Position numbers and translations under genes: made by a program
Shown: piece after piece, positions 35,390 to 48,241 of the stretch
Numbering within the stretch: the stretch's first letter is position 1
Layout: each line of letters opens with the position of its first letter
Notes under the pieces: generated by a model
Told to the model about the DNA's origin: nothing
Seen by the model: the letters and a program-made list of their open reading frames with translations, nothing else
Database searches by the model: none
Assembly: GCF_963924675.1 (NCBI RefSeq)
Contig: NC_089236.1
Coordinates: 61,031,306 to 61,095,305 of the forward strand
Reading direction: 5' to 3'
Source: Phocoena phocoena
Lineage: Eukaryota > Chordata > Mammalia > Artiodactyla > Phocoenidae
Length of the DNA: 64,000 nucleotides

Positions 35390-37430
35390 ACAAAGTGAGA
35401 TAAAATTTCTATACTTTACTCACACTGGTGAAATGATCACCTCAGTTATGTGTATAAATAATGTAATACCTAGAACAACCACAAACATACTATAGCTAAG
35501 TAAAAATGGAACCCCAAAATGTTCATATAACCTATGGGAAGACAGGAAAATGAAAAATAAAAACAGAAAAAATACATAGGGGAAAAAATAGAAACTGGAA
35601 AAGTAAAGTGGCAGACTTAAGTCCTAACAGATCATTAAATACAGATGGTTTAACACAACAATTAAAAGACAGAAATTGGCAGAGGAGATTAAGAATCATG
35701 ACCCAACTATAGTCTGTCTACAAGGAATTCATTTCAAATATAATGATATAGGCAGTTTGAAAGCATGGAAAAACATATATCACAAAAATATTAATTAAAG
35801 GAAAGTAGAAGTCGCTATATTATATAAGATAAAGTAGACTTCAAGGCAAATAAAATTACCAGAGACAAAGAGAGACATTATATAATGATAAAGGTGCCAA
35901 TCCAACAAGGAAGACAAAGAAATATGCACCAAACAATTCTTGGGAAAAATAATCAATCAATCAATCATTCAATCAATAATCTTCACCTAAGTGGAAGTCT
36001 CACACCTTATTAAAAATTTAACTCAGGGGCTTCTCTGGTGGCACAGTGGTTGAGAGTCCGCCTGCCGATGCAGGGTTCATGCCCCAGTCCGGGAAGATCC
36101 CACATGCTGCGGAGTGGCTGGGCCAGTAAGCCATGGCCTCTGAGCGTGCGCGTCTGGAGCCTGTGCTCCGCAACGGGAGAGGCCACAATAGTGAGAGGCC
36201 TGTGTACTGAAAAAAAAAAATTAACTCAGAGTGGATTATGGACTTAAACACAAAACATGAAATTATAAAAGTCTTTAAAACAATATAGGAGAAAGTCCAG
36301 GGGTAAGCAAAGAGTTTAGACTTGATACCAAAAACACTGTCCATAAAAGGAAAAAGTGATAAATTGGACTGCATCAAAATTTAAAATTTTGTTCTTCAAA
36401 AGATGGTATTAAGAGAATGAAAAGACAAGCTCTGGAGTGGAAGAAAATGTTTGCAAAACACATATCTAGCAACAGACTTGTATCTCAGATATATAAAGAA
36501 TCCTCAAAACTCAATAGTGAAAATCAATTCAATTTGAAAATGAGCAAAAGACAAACATTTTACTTAAGAGAATAAACAGATGGCAAATTAGCACAGGAAA
36601 AGAAGTTCTACATTATTAACCATTTGGGAAATGCAAATTAGAACCACCAGGAGATAGCACTATATACCTATCTATGGCAAAAATAAAAAATCATGACAAC
36701 TCGAATTGCTGTTGAGGATGTGGAGAAAGTGGGCAACTCATAACTTGCCGGGAATGTAAAATGGTATAATCCCTCCTAAAAACAATGATAGAGTTTGTTT
36801 CTTTTTAAAACTAAACATGCATTTACCGTATAGCACAGCAATTATACTCCTGAACACTTATCCCAGAGGAATGAAGACTTATGTTCACACAAAAATCTGC
36901 TCACAAATGTTTACAGCAGGTTTATAGTAACAGCAAACCTTGAAATAACTCAGATGCACTTGAATGAGTAAATGGTTAAATGAACTGATACATCCATAGC
37001 ATGGAGTATTGCTTAATAATAAAAGGAATGAGTTAGTGATACCTCCAACAACCTAGAAGAATAGCCAGAGAATTATACTGAGTGAGAAAAGCCAATCCCC
37101 AAACGTTACATACCGTATCATTCCATTTATATAATGCTCTTGAAATGACAAATTATAAGAATACAAAACAAACTAGTAGTTGATGGGAATTAAGTAGGAG
37201 GACTGTGGGAAGAGAAGTAAGATGTGGCTATCAAAGGGAAAAATCATTGTGATAGTAGAGAATCTTGACTGTATCAAAGTCAATATTCGGATTAGGATAT
37301 AGTACTGTAGTTTATTAAGATGTTACCATCATGGGAATCTGGATAAAATGTATATAGGAGCTCTCCGTATTATTTCTTACAACTGCTTTACAAGTTTATT
37401 TTTTTGAAGTTGGAAAGAATGAAGGAAGGA
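35390..37430 (+). mobile_element. Old L1 (L1M-like) remnant, split by a SINE
   Basis: 35,620-35,930 carries a decayed ORF2 endonuclease region ('ttaaaagacagaaattggca', 'gtagacttcaaggcaaataa', 'cattatataatgataaaggt'). 36,221-37,100 carries decayed late ORF2 sequence ('ttggactgcatcaaaattta', 'atttgggaaatgcaaattag', 'agaatgagttag'-type blocks). Much of ORF2 between them is missing. The CHR SINE at 36,027 landed inside it, so this L1 is older than that SINE. No open frame survives. Confidence 0.8.
36027..36220 (+). mobile_element. CHR-type SINE nested in old L1
   Basis: Head 'gggcttctctggtggcacag', body and 'gtgtactg' end followed by an A-run. 'ttaactcag' flanks both sides (before 36,027 and at 36,221-36,229), a target-site duplication extending into the A-run. 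Confidence 0.95.
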
Positions 37431-37839
37431 AAGGAGAGAGGGAGAAAAAAACCTGTTACATCTACCTGAAAAGCATTGACTTGGAGCATCTGAGTCTTAG
37501 TATTAATACTATCTTTCATATTCTATTTTTCAAATTAAGTACTTGAAATGCAGTGTGCATCTTACGTTTATGATACTTCACATTTTGGACTAGCCACACT
37601 TCAAGCTCAGTAGACACATGTGACCAGTAGCTACTATACTGGAATGTGTGGAAATAAAAGCTTTGTGAATATTTATTGGAGGGAGTGATGGAATGTGGTA
37701 AGGCGAGTAAGAGGAAAGATGAGAGAAAGAAGGAAAATATTTGTGCAGTGGAGGAGATTTAATACTATTTGAAAATATTGATGAATAGAAAATGTATGGC
37801 CTATCTGATAAGGGTTAATATCAAAAGTAATTCATACAA

Positions 37840-38481
37840 TTTAATAGCAAAAACTTTTTTAAGGGCTGAAGAATAAAAACTGTTCATCCAGAATCTTATA
37901 CTCAACAAAAATGTACTCCAAAAATGAACGGGAAATCAGTATATTTGTAGATGAAGGATTCGTCACCAACAGATCTATCTTAAAACAATTTAATTTTAAG
38001 AAAGGGTGAGGCAAGAAACCGAATAGACACTTGTCCAAAGAAGGCCTCCAAATGGCCAACAGATACATGAAAAGATGATCAATATCACTAATCATCAGGA
38101 AGTGCAAATCAAGACCACAATGAGATATCACCTCATATGTGTTAGGATGTCTATTAGCAAAAAGACAAGTAATAAGTGTTGGAGCGGATGTGGAGGAAAG
38201 GGAATCTGTTTGCACTATTGATGGGAATGTAAATTGGTACAGCCACTGTAGAAAGCAGTATGGAGGTCTCTCAAAAAATGAACATAAAAAAAAAAAAAAA
38301 TGAACACAGAAGCATATGATCCAGCAATCCCAATTCTCGGTATACATCCAAAGGAAATGAATTCAGGTTCTCAAAGAGACTTCTGCACTCCTATATTCAT
38401 TGCAGCATTATTCACAACAGCCAAGATATGGAAACAACCTAAGTGTGCCCATCCACGGATGAATGGAAAATAAGATGTGGC

Positions 38482-38536
<55 letters not shown>

Positions 38537-38770
38537 GGAATATTATTTAGCCATGAGAAAAAAGGAAACCCTGCCATTTATGATAAGGATGGACTTCAAG
38601 GGCATTACACTAAATGAAATAAGTTGGACAGAGAAAGACAAATACTGTGTGATCTCACTTATATGTGGAATCTGAAAAAAAAAAGACGAACTCACAGAGA
38701 CAGAGAGTTGAATGGTGGTTGCCAGAGGCTGGGGCTGGGGGGAAATGGGGAGACTGGTAGACATTGGAAA
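37840..38770 (+). mobile_element. Old L1 with ORF1 tail joined to ORF2 tail
   Basis: 37,870-37,990 resembles the end of L1 ORF1 ('gttcatccagaatcttatac', 'atttgtagatgaaggattcg'). From about 38,010 it resembles the last third of ORF2 ('gaatagacacttgtccaaag', 'gaaacaacctaagtgtgccc', 'gatctcacttatatgtggaa') and the start of the 3' UTR. Most of ORF2 is missing, so an internal deletion has joined the two. Stops and indels throughout. Confidence 0.75.
38482..38536. repeat. TA/CA compound microsatellite
   Basis: A TA run followed by CA dinucleotides with one interruption, expanded inside the ORF2 remnant. Confidence 0.93.
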
Positions 38771-38774
38771 CCAC

Positions 38775-39280
38775 AAGGGTAGCCTGGACTTATACCCACA
38801 CCTGACAATAATGAGGTCCTTCTGTAGCCCTCCTCCCATCTGGGGTAGAGTCAGGGGAAGCATAGTGGTGGGTGAAGAAGACTTTCACTCTTGAACAAGG
38901 CAAGCCCCACCTTGGTGTCAGTGGAGAAAATGTGGGAAGCCAGAATTCCCGTCAATGTACTCATGCCAAGTGGGGACCCTAGAATTCTTCCTTCACCTGG
39001 AAGTAATGAGGCATCACACTGCCCCCTTCCTCTGAAGGAATGGTGGTGGAAAAACCCAGCTAAAGCAAAAGCTTTAAATAAATAATATCCGATGTCTTAT
39101 AACATATACTATAAAAGTGTCTAACTTCCAATAAGAAAATCACCTGTCATACCAAGAACCTGGGAGATTTCAAACCAAATGAAAAAGGACAAACAACAGA
39201 TGCAAAATTCAAGAAAACAGAGATGTCAGAATGAAAGCAGTCATGATCAAAGCTTTCAGGGAGCGTATTTTTCAGGCACA
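38775..39280 (+). mobile_element. Old L1 5' UTR-like fragment
   Basis: The plus strand has the block order of an old L1M 5' UTR, including 'ctgtcataccaagaacctgg', 'aaaggacaaacaacagatgc' and 'atgaaagcagtcatgatcaa'. It lies just downstream of an L1 3' region in the same orientation. Relationship between the two is unknown. Confidence 0.6.
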
Positions 39281-39420
39281 GACAGTACTTTTTTTTTTCC
39301 TATTCAACTGTTATAAAATGTAAAAAATAATTCTTAGCTTAAGGGCCATGTAAAAACTGCTGGTTGGCCAAATTTGGCCTGTGGACTTTAATTTACCTAC
39401 CTTGGATTCCAGGCTTATCA
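39281..39420. mobile_element. Possible DNA-transposon (hAT-type) fragment
   Basis: 'ttggccaaatttggcctgtg' followed by 'gactttaatttacctacctt' recalls the end of an old non-autonomous DNA transposon that contains 'aaatttggcc' and 'tagtttgccgacc'-like blocks. Weak. Confidence 0.3.
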
Positions 39421-42179
39421 AGCACAATAAATGTTGGTAACAGTTGCTGGAGAGTGATGAGGTGTCTGTGAGAAGTTAACAGAAGGATTCACGGAGAGTA
39501 AGTGTCTAACAACATGAATTTTTATTGTAACCACTGAGAGTAAGTTAATTACGAAAGTGAACGGCCTCAAAGTTCCTAATTCATCAGTCTAATCGTGTTT
39601 TATCCCATAGTATTACTTTATCTGAAACTCTTTTTCCGTGTGCTATTTTTGCATTAGTTTGCTTAGGAGGTTTGAGAAAAGGTGACCTCCAAAAGATAAG
39701 AATCGCTTTTATTGTAAATATTGACTTACTGTATATAATAATTACAGTAAATAGTTGACTTTTTAATCGTGTGTCTCATGATATCTAAGGTGAATTCTGA
39801 ATCATTCCCTTTTTAAAACTGTTAATAGACAAATTATTCTATTGAAAAGATAAAGTTAGTTTGGATTAGAATTAATGTGAGGGTGGATAAAATGGTATGT
39901 GAACGATAGAAGAGTTAGGTATTATATATGTTTACTTTTTTCATATTAAAATAGGGAAAAGAAGCAATTTTTACTGCTAAAAATTCAACCTAACCTTCAC
40001 AGGAAGAACATACATATAAACAAATGTATGTATTATATGTATATATATATAAAGCATCAGCAGAAATACCATAAATAAGCTGGATGGGCAAATTTGGGTA
40101 TTGAAGAATATTTCCAATTCCTCAACTGTCACTGATCTTAGGTAACTTAGTTCTTATTTCCCCTGACCAAGAGGACAATTGCCTCTTCTGTCTTAAGTAA
40201 TTCAGGAACATGGAATTGGTGGTATACTTTTCATTTTATCTTCTGTTACATTCTCTCCAATTCTGCCCCTTCCTATTTTCATTTCCATCACTTTGTTTGA
40301 AGGTATGTTTATACCTGGTGCCACCTTGTGTTGGTAAAGACCTGATAAAGTATGTTATGAATGAGTATTTCTATTGCTCTCCCTACAAAGGTCATTCATC
40401 TCCCCAGCGAACAAATACATAATGAGACCCCACTACCCTTACTAAGCTTATTTGATTTTTATATTTTAATCAAAATCCAAGAAACCATGTCCCACAAAAA
40501 TTTTCCAAAAATTATAATTTAAGTAAACAAAAATATCATATGAATTAATATTCTTCACAGTCCAAGCAAACATCAATGAAAAGATCATATATCTAGACCT
40601 TGTCTTCATATATCTAGAATCACTCATGTTCCAAAAAGATCTCTCTATGGCTACTTTTTGTTTTTTTGGTCGTCAATTTACAATAAAATAAACCCTCAGC
40701 ATTTCTTTAGCATATTCGAAATCTAAACGTTCTCATGCCTTGAAAGTGTGTTCCTCCGACATGACGTAGCAGTCATTGGAAGAGATTCTTAGACCGCAAT
40801 CTGTAACAGAGGAGGGAAGAGCAATCTTGAGCACTCTTTCCTCAATTTTCCTGGCAATAGGCATGTGGTCTTGGCCTCAGATGTTTCAATGCCCTTCTAT
40901 TTCCCTTGCTATGATCAGCTAACCTGTCTCAGGATCTGTGCCTCTGACATGAAGTATCTAGGAACATCAGGTGCTGAGGAAACTCAGCATATTTTCAATT
41001 TTGGCTGTTAGCAACAGCGTTAGGGAAAGAAAACAGTGACAGCACAACAAACAGTCTGGCATCTTTCTCGTTCTTTTTTCTTGTGCTCTGGTATGAAGCC
41101 GTTAAATTTTTTCAGTGGGAATGTCATCACTCCTCACACAAGAGGGTCATGTCAAAAGGGTGTGAACAGATTAAATAATTATTTTTGACAACATTTACAT
41201 CACTTTCAACCATAGTGTTAAAACTTAATGATGTGTTACATATATTTAGGTGTATCTAGTTGTTAATGATGTTTTTCTATGGAAAAAAAAATCATTCATG
41301 GGGATTCCGTTATGATTTTCTGAAGACTGGCCATGTGCCCTTTGCAGTTCTTCATTTATATAAGTTCACAGTCTTTGGGGCTATGGTCTAAGGTAGAAAT
41401 CTACTCTTATAGTCCCATTTGGACTTGAATCTAACAGAGGCTTCCCTAATGAGAACTGGAAGACACTGAGTTGATAGACTGTTGAATGGGGAAATGGGCT
41501 TTTCTACTCTTGGATTAAGCCGACACCCAGAGTGGTAATTCTACCTGAGATCTCCCACCACCCATGCTTATGCTACATCCCTACATGTTGAATAAGACCT
41601 GTGAATGTGCAAAAAAAGACTACTGTTCACTAAGGAATTCAGTTCTCATCACGAAGATGAGATCTCTTTGAGTTTTAAGTTCATAACCCTCTTCTTTCCA
41701 AGCTTTAAATAATACCAAAGTTCTTAACTTGCTTTCAAGAAGGGGATCTCTCGTAGCCTTTGTGTGTTCATAAAATTCAGAATCATGTACACATAAATAA
41801 AGTTCATATATACATACATAAAATTCAGAATCATATATACAATGATGTTAATATTCAATTATGATAAAGCATTAGTTCCTTCTACCTTTTATGGCAACTG
41901 TCATTATCTTGCCTGATAAAATGTTAATCTATATGTTAAAAGTCACCAACAATACTACACTGTCTACAAAATGAAATATGCATCCTTCTATAATCCTCAG
42001 CAGAAACTGATCCTAAGTCTTCCCAGTCTCTTCTTTCAATACTTTCCTATACAAAACTGGACTATCTGCTGTTCCTTAAATATGCCCTATATTTACAATC
42101 TCATTTTAAACTTTGCTTATGCTCTTTACACAGCCTGAAGTGTGTTTCCAGTCTTCTTTATTTTATCTCAGTTCTGAAG
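39421..42179. other. Unassigned AT-rich sequence
   Basis: No gene is recognised. 40,740-41,140 is less AT-rich than its surroundings but has no long frame or known repeat. 'cataaaattcagaatcat' occurs twice, at 41,770 and 41,817 (47-bp period). Confidence 0.45.
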
Positions 42180-43150
42180 CTAACTTAAAACATGCATTCA
42201 AAGAAATACCTGGGACACACGACTTCTGGAATCATGGCTTGGGGAATTCTGTGGACCCTCACCCAACTGAAACAAACGTTAACTAGTAAAAATTAGAAAA
42301 ATATATAAATAAATGAACAATAACTAACCAGCCATTTAAAGTCTCTGTAAATTGACCTAAGGGCATACAATAAATGTGAAGCCTGTATTGAAGAAAATTT
42401 ACTAAATCTTGTAAAACTGTGAGTCTGTGGCATTTGAGCCATGACCCCTCTGCCCCAATGAATTAGACAGAAGCTACATTCTGAGTGGGTGACCAAGAAT
42501 CTCTTCCTACAGATTCCAGTCAAGGGCAGCAGTGCCTCCCCAGGGGAGGCAGGGTACCTGCAGGTCTTACCTCCACATCTCAATATTTCGGAGACTAAAT
42601 TACGGGCGAGAGCAGCCCAGGGTTCAGGGGCTCCCTTTTCCATCCAGTCCCCACTCATAGGATGGAACTTCTACACCAGACATAGCAGGCCAAGAGACTG
42701 GGACCCCAATCACCCTCACTTCAACTCGCTTGTGGGGTGGGAGGTTCCACACTCTGAGAAGGAAGCCTTGAACGTAGACTACCACTCCTGACCGGCTCCT
42801 TCCTCACAGAACGGGGGCATCACTCTGAGAGATGTGGTCCTCTGTCCCTGCACCCAGCTCTGGAATAGTGACTCAGACATTTTTCCCATGGGGAGAGGCA
42901 GGCCATAAAGCAGAGAGGTCTGAAGCTCTCCCCAAGTGACCCAACTTTTTTGGGACAGAACGCAGGGAAGTTCCAGCCTAAGGGTGCTCTCAAAAACAGT
43001 GGGGATTTGGTGGCAAAAGCAATTAAGAGCTGGTGGTTCCACATGAGCAACAAGCTAAACGTGGCCAGCTAATTTAATAGCAAAAACCAGTGAGAAAGAC
43101 AAGAATCCCTCCTGGATTCAGAACAAGTCTGAAAGACTACCCTCAAAAAC
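42180..43150 (+). mobile_element. Old L1 5' UTR-like fragment
   Basis: This GC-richer block starts with phrases like an L1 5' end ('gacttctggaatcatggctt', 'ggggaattctgtggaccctc') and continues with sequence of 5' UTR character before stopping near 43,150. Open frames here on both strands (for example 42,489-42,791 plus and 42,293-42,658 minus) are short and lack support as genes. Confidence 0.5.
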
Positions 43151-44164
43151 TGCCAGTTCTGCACATATTAGGTAATCAACCATTCATGTTAACATGACTT
43201 AGGGAAATGACCAAACATTTTCACCAATTTGACCATCATATTCTGTATTTTCCTGAAATTATAATTGCATAAATTAAATTTAATTGCATAAATTGTACCT
43301 TAAAAATCTATAGATCTTTAACTTAGAGGAGACAATATAACACACATTGTTTATGTCCTAAAATAAACCAACAAAAGGAAATAATCTTGCAGCCACACGT
43401 TAGATACGATAAAAATATTAAAAGGGATCTAAGATGTATTTGGAAAGGATTAGGAAAAATGAAAACCTATAAATCTAAAATAAAGAATTTTTGAATTATA
43501 GACAAAAAGTATAAGATAATTTAGGTTAAAAGAGCATGTGTAGATTATATTTATGTGTAATTAACTTATATTTGTTTTTAATTTATATAAATGCAAGAGA
43601 TAACTTACTATTTTTACTTGAAGTTTTATGAATTGAAATGATGACTCACAGATGTTTTAGTTTTCTGATTTGTTTATATTTTTAACACTGGAGAAAATAT
43701 TTTCCAGAAATGATTATAATCACATTGGATGTGTACTATATTTTAGCAAGTCATTATATAATGTTTTTCATCTGACATAAAACATCTGGAGACACAAATC
43801 AGCAATGGCTTCTGTTTCTTACTTTAGATAATTACATATAAATCTTAATTCATAAAGCTTCTGCTTATTACGGTATAGAAAATAAATAAATCAAATTGTG
43901 TGGGGAATGAAATGTGCATTTCAAAAAAATAGTGAAATAAGAATATTTTAAGGATTCTTTACAAATATTCACAGTTGCATTAAATACATCATTTTTAAAA
44001 TTTTAATTCTTGGCACTCATAAAAAATGTACAAATTAAATATAAAAACATAGAAATATCATATGGGATAACAACACAACAGACATGTTTTAAAATTTGAA
44101 AATAAGTAATAAAATGTATTAACTACTTTCCCTTCCACCTAGCTATTCAGTTCAAAATCAACAT
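43151..44164. other. Unassigned AT-rich sequence
   Basis: Very AT-rich; no gene or clear repeat seen. Confidence 0.45.
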
Positions 44165-44385
44165 ATGGTTGACCCTTGAACAACATGGATTTGAACTTCA
44201 TGAGTCCACTTGTACACAGTTTTTTTTCAGTTACATACTCTACAACATGATCCACTGTTGAATCCAAAGATGTTGAACCACGGATACAGAGGGCTGACCA
44301 TAGGACTCGGTCATCCCCAGATTTTGGTATCTGAGGCAGGTCCTAGAACCAGTCCTCTGTGGATACTGAGGAAAGACTGTAGGTG
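44165..44385. mobile_element. Tigger/MER2-like DNA transposon fragment
   Basis: 'ggttgacccttgaacaacat', 'ggatacagagggctgaccat' and 'ctgtggatactgaggaaaga' are the hallmark phrases of a non-autonomous Tigger (TcMar) element, with 'gtatctgaggcaggtcctag' matching the inverted end. No transposase remains. Confidence 0.75.
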
Positions 44386-45344
44386 AATTTTCGAATGTGC
44401 AGTTTTCATTGTCCCTGACCTCTTCCTTCTTCAAGCGTCAAGGTAATTAAATTTATAACTTTCTTGGTTCCTGTTCTGTTACTGAGTGCAGACTCTATTT
44501 TACTTAAATGTAAATGTTCTTCTATCTGAGAGGTGACAACTGAAATAGTCACCATAAGCAGGTGGTAGCACAATGAAGACAAAAGTTAATGACATCTCTG
44601 TACCAGTGTGCAAACAATGATATGGGAAGGCAAAATATTCTGTTTATTGTGGTAGGAGTGAGATTAAGTGATAACCAATCTTCTGTCATGTAGAGTCATA
44701 GTAATGACAGACCTTTATTAGAGGGACTATACACATCCTCTCCATGTAGGCCGTTACCTACGCCAGTCCACCTCCATCCTTGCTTCCTTGCTTTGGGAGA
44801 ATTACTACCTCTCAATGCTTACAGAGACCTCAGGAGCAAAGGAAGAATAGGACTTGACCAGCACTGAGTAAGAGAAATAACTGTCTTATTTTGTAAAGGG
44901 CACACAGGGTGGGTCCCAGTTGATTGGGATAGATAGTGGGGGGAAGAGATGAGGGAAGTAGAATTATCTGAAAACCATTCAGGCAGTCATACAGGTTTTC
45001 CTGAACAATGATGTATCTGGCACTTGCTTTCTCCAGCTCCTAGAGGGAGGACTGCACCTAATCTCAATTACCCACCAGAATAAGGAAATGCTTCCTGCAT
45101 CAGAGAAAACTGCATGTCTCAGGGTTCTCGAGGTTACCAAGGTTCCCAGGCACAGGGAAGCTGGCTTTCCCAGATCAGTACCACAAGTAGCTGGCACACC
45201 AATTCCAGATAACCTTGTGTCAGGCAGCCTTTACATTCCTCACAGACAAGTCTTATCCTATTAGAAGGAGGAGCCATAAAAGAGAAAAGGGTCCCAGCAC
45301 AGGAGTTCAGATCTACACTGGCCCAGCAAAGACCTGAACATAGC
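44386..45344. other. Unassigned sequence
   Basis: No gene is recognised. 44,980-45,330 is GC-richer and might be an old LTR, but I cannot match it. Confidence 0.4.
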
Positions 45345-45950
45345 ACTCGCCCATTAGTTTTCTACGCTACACAGATTCAGATTTGATGGCTTAAAACAAC
45401 ACACATTTATTATCTCACAATTTCCACTGGTCAAAAGACTGGGCACTCCTTAGCTGTGTTCTCTGCTCAGTGTCTCACGAGTCTGATAGCCAGGTGTCAG
45501 GAGGGCTGCCGTCTCATTTGGAGGTTTGATCAGGGAAAGATCTACTTCCAGACTCTCTCAGTTTGTTGCCAGAATTAATTCCCTTGTGCTTCAACTCCTA
45601 GAGACCAGACCTCTCCATAGGCAGTTCACAATATGCTGTTTGATTTTTCAATGCCAAGAATAAAGTGCCTTTCACCTCAAGAAGAGCCCATGCCCTCTTT
45701 AGAGGACTTTCACCTAACTAAGTCAGTTCTACTGGAAACTCCCTTTTGGTTAACTCAGAATCAACTGATTTGGGCTCCTAATTACATCTGAAAACCTCGC
45801 CCTTTCTCATGTAACATAACCTCATCACTGGAGTAACATTTCATTGTAATCACAGACTCCCACCCAAGTTCAAGTAGAGGGGGTTACACTGGTCTGAACA
45901 CAAACAGGAAGGCTTCTTGGGGGCTGCCATAAAGTCAACCTACTTCTCTG
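45345..45950. mobile_element. Ancient mammalian interspersed repeat, class unresolved
   Basis: 'gatggcttaaaacaacacac', 'cacatttattatctcacaat', 'cttagctgtgttctctgctc' and 'ccataggcagttcacaatat' follow the order of a common old mammalian repeat. It is probably an LTR-like or DNA element; the name is not certain. Confidence 0.5.
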
Positions 45951-46190
45951 CTTTTCTGTGGTATGATGGGCAGATCAGGAGAATCTATGCCTTCCCTTCC
46001 TTGCTGACCTTTGGCTTGCACTGAAGTGTCTCCCTCTGTGATCAAACCTATTTATGAACCTATTTAAGTGGGATTCAAACAAAATCCTGATTTAGCCATG
46101 TCAAATAGAGAGCCATATTGGCCTCATATTTTATGGCAAGTTGACAACTTGCCCAACCAGAAGGTTCACAGTGTCTTATTTTGTTTCAAG

Positions 46191-46228
<38 letters not shown>
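46191..46228. repeat. (TG)n microsatellite
   Basis: About 18 uninterrupted TG dinucleotides. Confidence 0.95.
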
Positions 46229-46230
<2 letters not shown>

Positions 46231-46289
46231 ACTGAGAAAAATTATGTTTAGAATATTTTTCTCAACTCCACTTCATCTGCCTTATAGAT

Positions 46290-46500
46290 TGGAGAGGTAT
46301 AGCAATATGGATTTAATCACTTCAATCTGACTGCTTGTGTTTGCAAGGCCACCCTACCACTTACTAGTGGGACAATACTGGACAATTTGTGTGTACCTTC
46401 TCCGTGTTCTTTTGTATGAAAAATGGAGATACAACAGTACATTTCTCATGTAGTGGTAGAGATGCAATGTTGAGTTAATGCTAGTGTAAATGTGAATGCT
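46290..46500 (+). mobile_element. MIR fragment
   Basis: 'ctaccacttactagtgggac' then 'atgaaaaatggagatacaac' and 'gttgagttaatgctagtgta' match the MIR order in plus orientation. Diverged. Confidence 0.7.
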
Positions 46501-48005
46501 GATATTTTTCTTCACAAAGTAATATTTGAAAAATTGGAAGAGAATGGCTTGAGGTCTGCTAACCAGATGATTTCAAAAAAGAATGTGAAAATAAGATGAA
46601 CAGATAATAAACCTGGCATCCTTGAATAAAGCACAGAGAACATTTGTAGACCCTCACCTACATGGATTTCCACTCTGGTTACAAATAAATATGAACATAA
46701 GATACACCTGAAGCAGAATCAAATTTTTAAGATTCAGCTCAAAAATATTAAAAAATAAAAATAAAATGTCACACATTTTCAGTAAGTTGGTCATAGAAAT
46801 ATGTATTTTAGCTTAGATAATGTCTAAGTGTTTAAAATTGGTTATAATGGACATGAAAAAAAATCTCAACCATATACTCATGGAGAATTGAAATCAAAAT
46901 TAAAAACTCTGTGTAGGACTGTCTAGGATCCAGGAAGTTAAAGATCTAATAAACACAATTTTGAGGTAGCAACATATTAGTAATAGAGAATATTAGGCTG
47001 TTACTTTATGATCTACACTGTGATCTTGACATATATCTCTGATTTAATCATAGTCCAAATATATGAATTATATAATGATATTATGTCACTTTTTCAAATG
47101 AACAGATTCAACCTCAGTCATATTCCAAAAGATGGAAAAATAATAAAGACACTCTTGCTGCCACGTGAACTATGTTCTATGACTCCAGATCTAAGGGATT
47201 TATCCTCCTCCACAGTGCCTATAATATCTTGAGGGAAAAGAGACAGACTGATTCGTTAATTCAAGTATGATGTTTGTGTTTATAATGGTTTAAATACACT
47301 ACTCCCAAGAGAAATGTCTGATATTTCATAGAAGTTGTATCCCCAAAGAATAAGAAAAAATAGTGCATACCCCAGTAAATTATATGCCTTCCTTTTTTAA
47401 AAAATATGAAAAAAAAATCAAGTAAAACATTTCACTAAACATTTCACTAATCCTGTATCCTGTGCTTTATTTCAATGCATCAGAATACTGTATTTGTTTA
47501 CCCAGACTTTGATCTTAATTCAAAGTGCCATTTTCCCATATTTCTTACTCCTCTTAATTAAATTTTACCTAATTTGTAAATTATTTTATTAATTAAAGTG
47601 TGCTTATTTTTTCCTGTAATAATAGGATGTTGAGGAGAAACAAACTGCATCTTTAATCACAGAGCTTCATGTATTAGACTTCAATGCAATTTTATGATAC
47701 GGAAGACAGCTTCATGTGAGATTAGCAGCAATATATCTTCATTAAAGATTGTTGAGGAAAGTACAATGATTTCAAATTTGTAAGCATATTGTTAAGCTAG
47801 AAAGAAAAGCAGCAAAGCGTATTAACTTGTTTTGTTATGGTGTATGACACTTTTGAAATTAGAAGAGAAAAATAATGCTTGGTTTCTTTTAAACAGTTAA
47901 GAGAATTAAATACAAAAGTGATTTTTGTATCTTTGTGTTTTTATTAGTGTCTCAGCTATTACTAGAGAATTTTAATAATGTTTTGAAAATTTTGGATCTT
48001 CCATT
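46501..48005. other. Unassigned AT-rich sequence
   Basis: No gene or clear repeat seen. Confidence 0.45.
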
Positions 48006-48019
48006 AAGAGTGACTTTTA

Positions 48020-48227
48020 GGGCTTCCCTGCTGGCGCAGTGGTTGGGGGTCTGCCTGCCCATGCAGGGGACACGGGTTCGTGCCCCGGTCCGGGAAGATT
48101 CCACATGCCGCGGAGCGGCTGGTCTCGTGAGCCATGGCCACTGGGCCTGCGCGTCCAGAGCCTGTGCTCTACGACAGGAGAGGCCACAACAGTGAGAGGC
48201 CTGTGTACCACAAAAAAAAAAAAAAAA
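48020..48227 (+). mobile_element. CHR-type tRNA-derived SINE
   Basis: Head 'gggcttccctgctggcgcag', B-box 'gggttcgtgcccc', body with the 'gcgcgtccagagcctgtgct' block, A-run. A perfect 14-bp target-site duplication, 'aagagtgactttta', lies at 48,006-48,019 and 48,228-48,241. Confidence 0.97.
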
Positions 48228-48241
48228 AAGAGTGACTTTTA

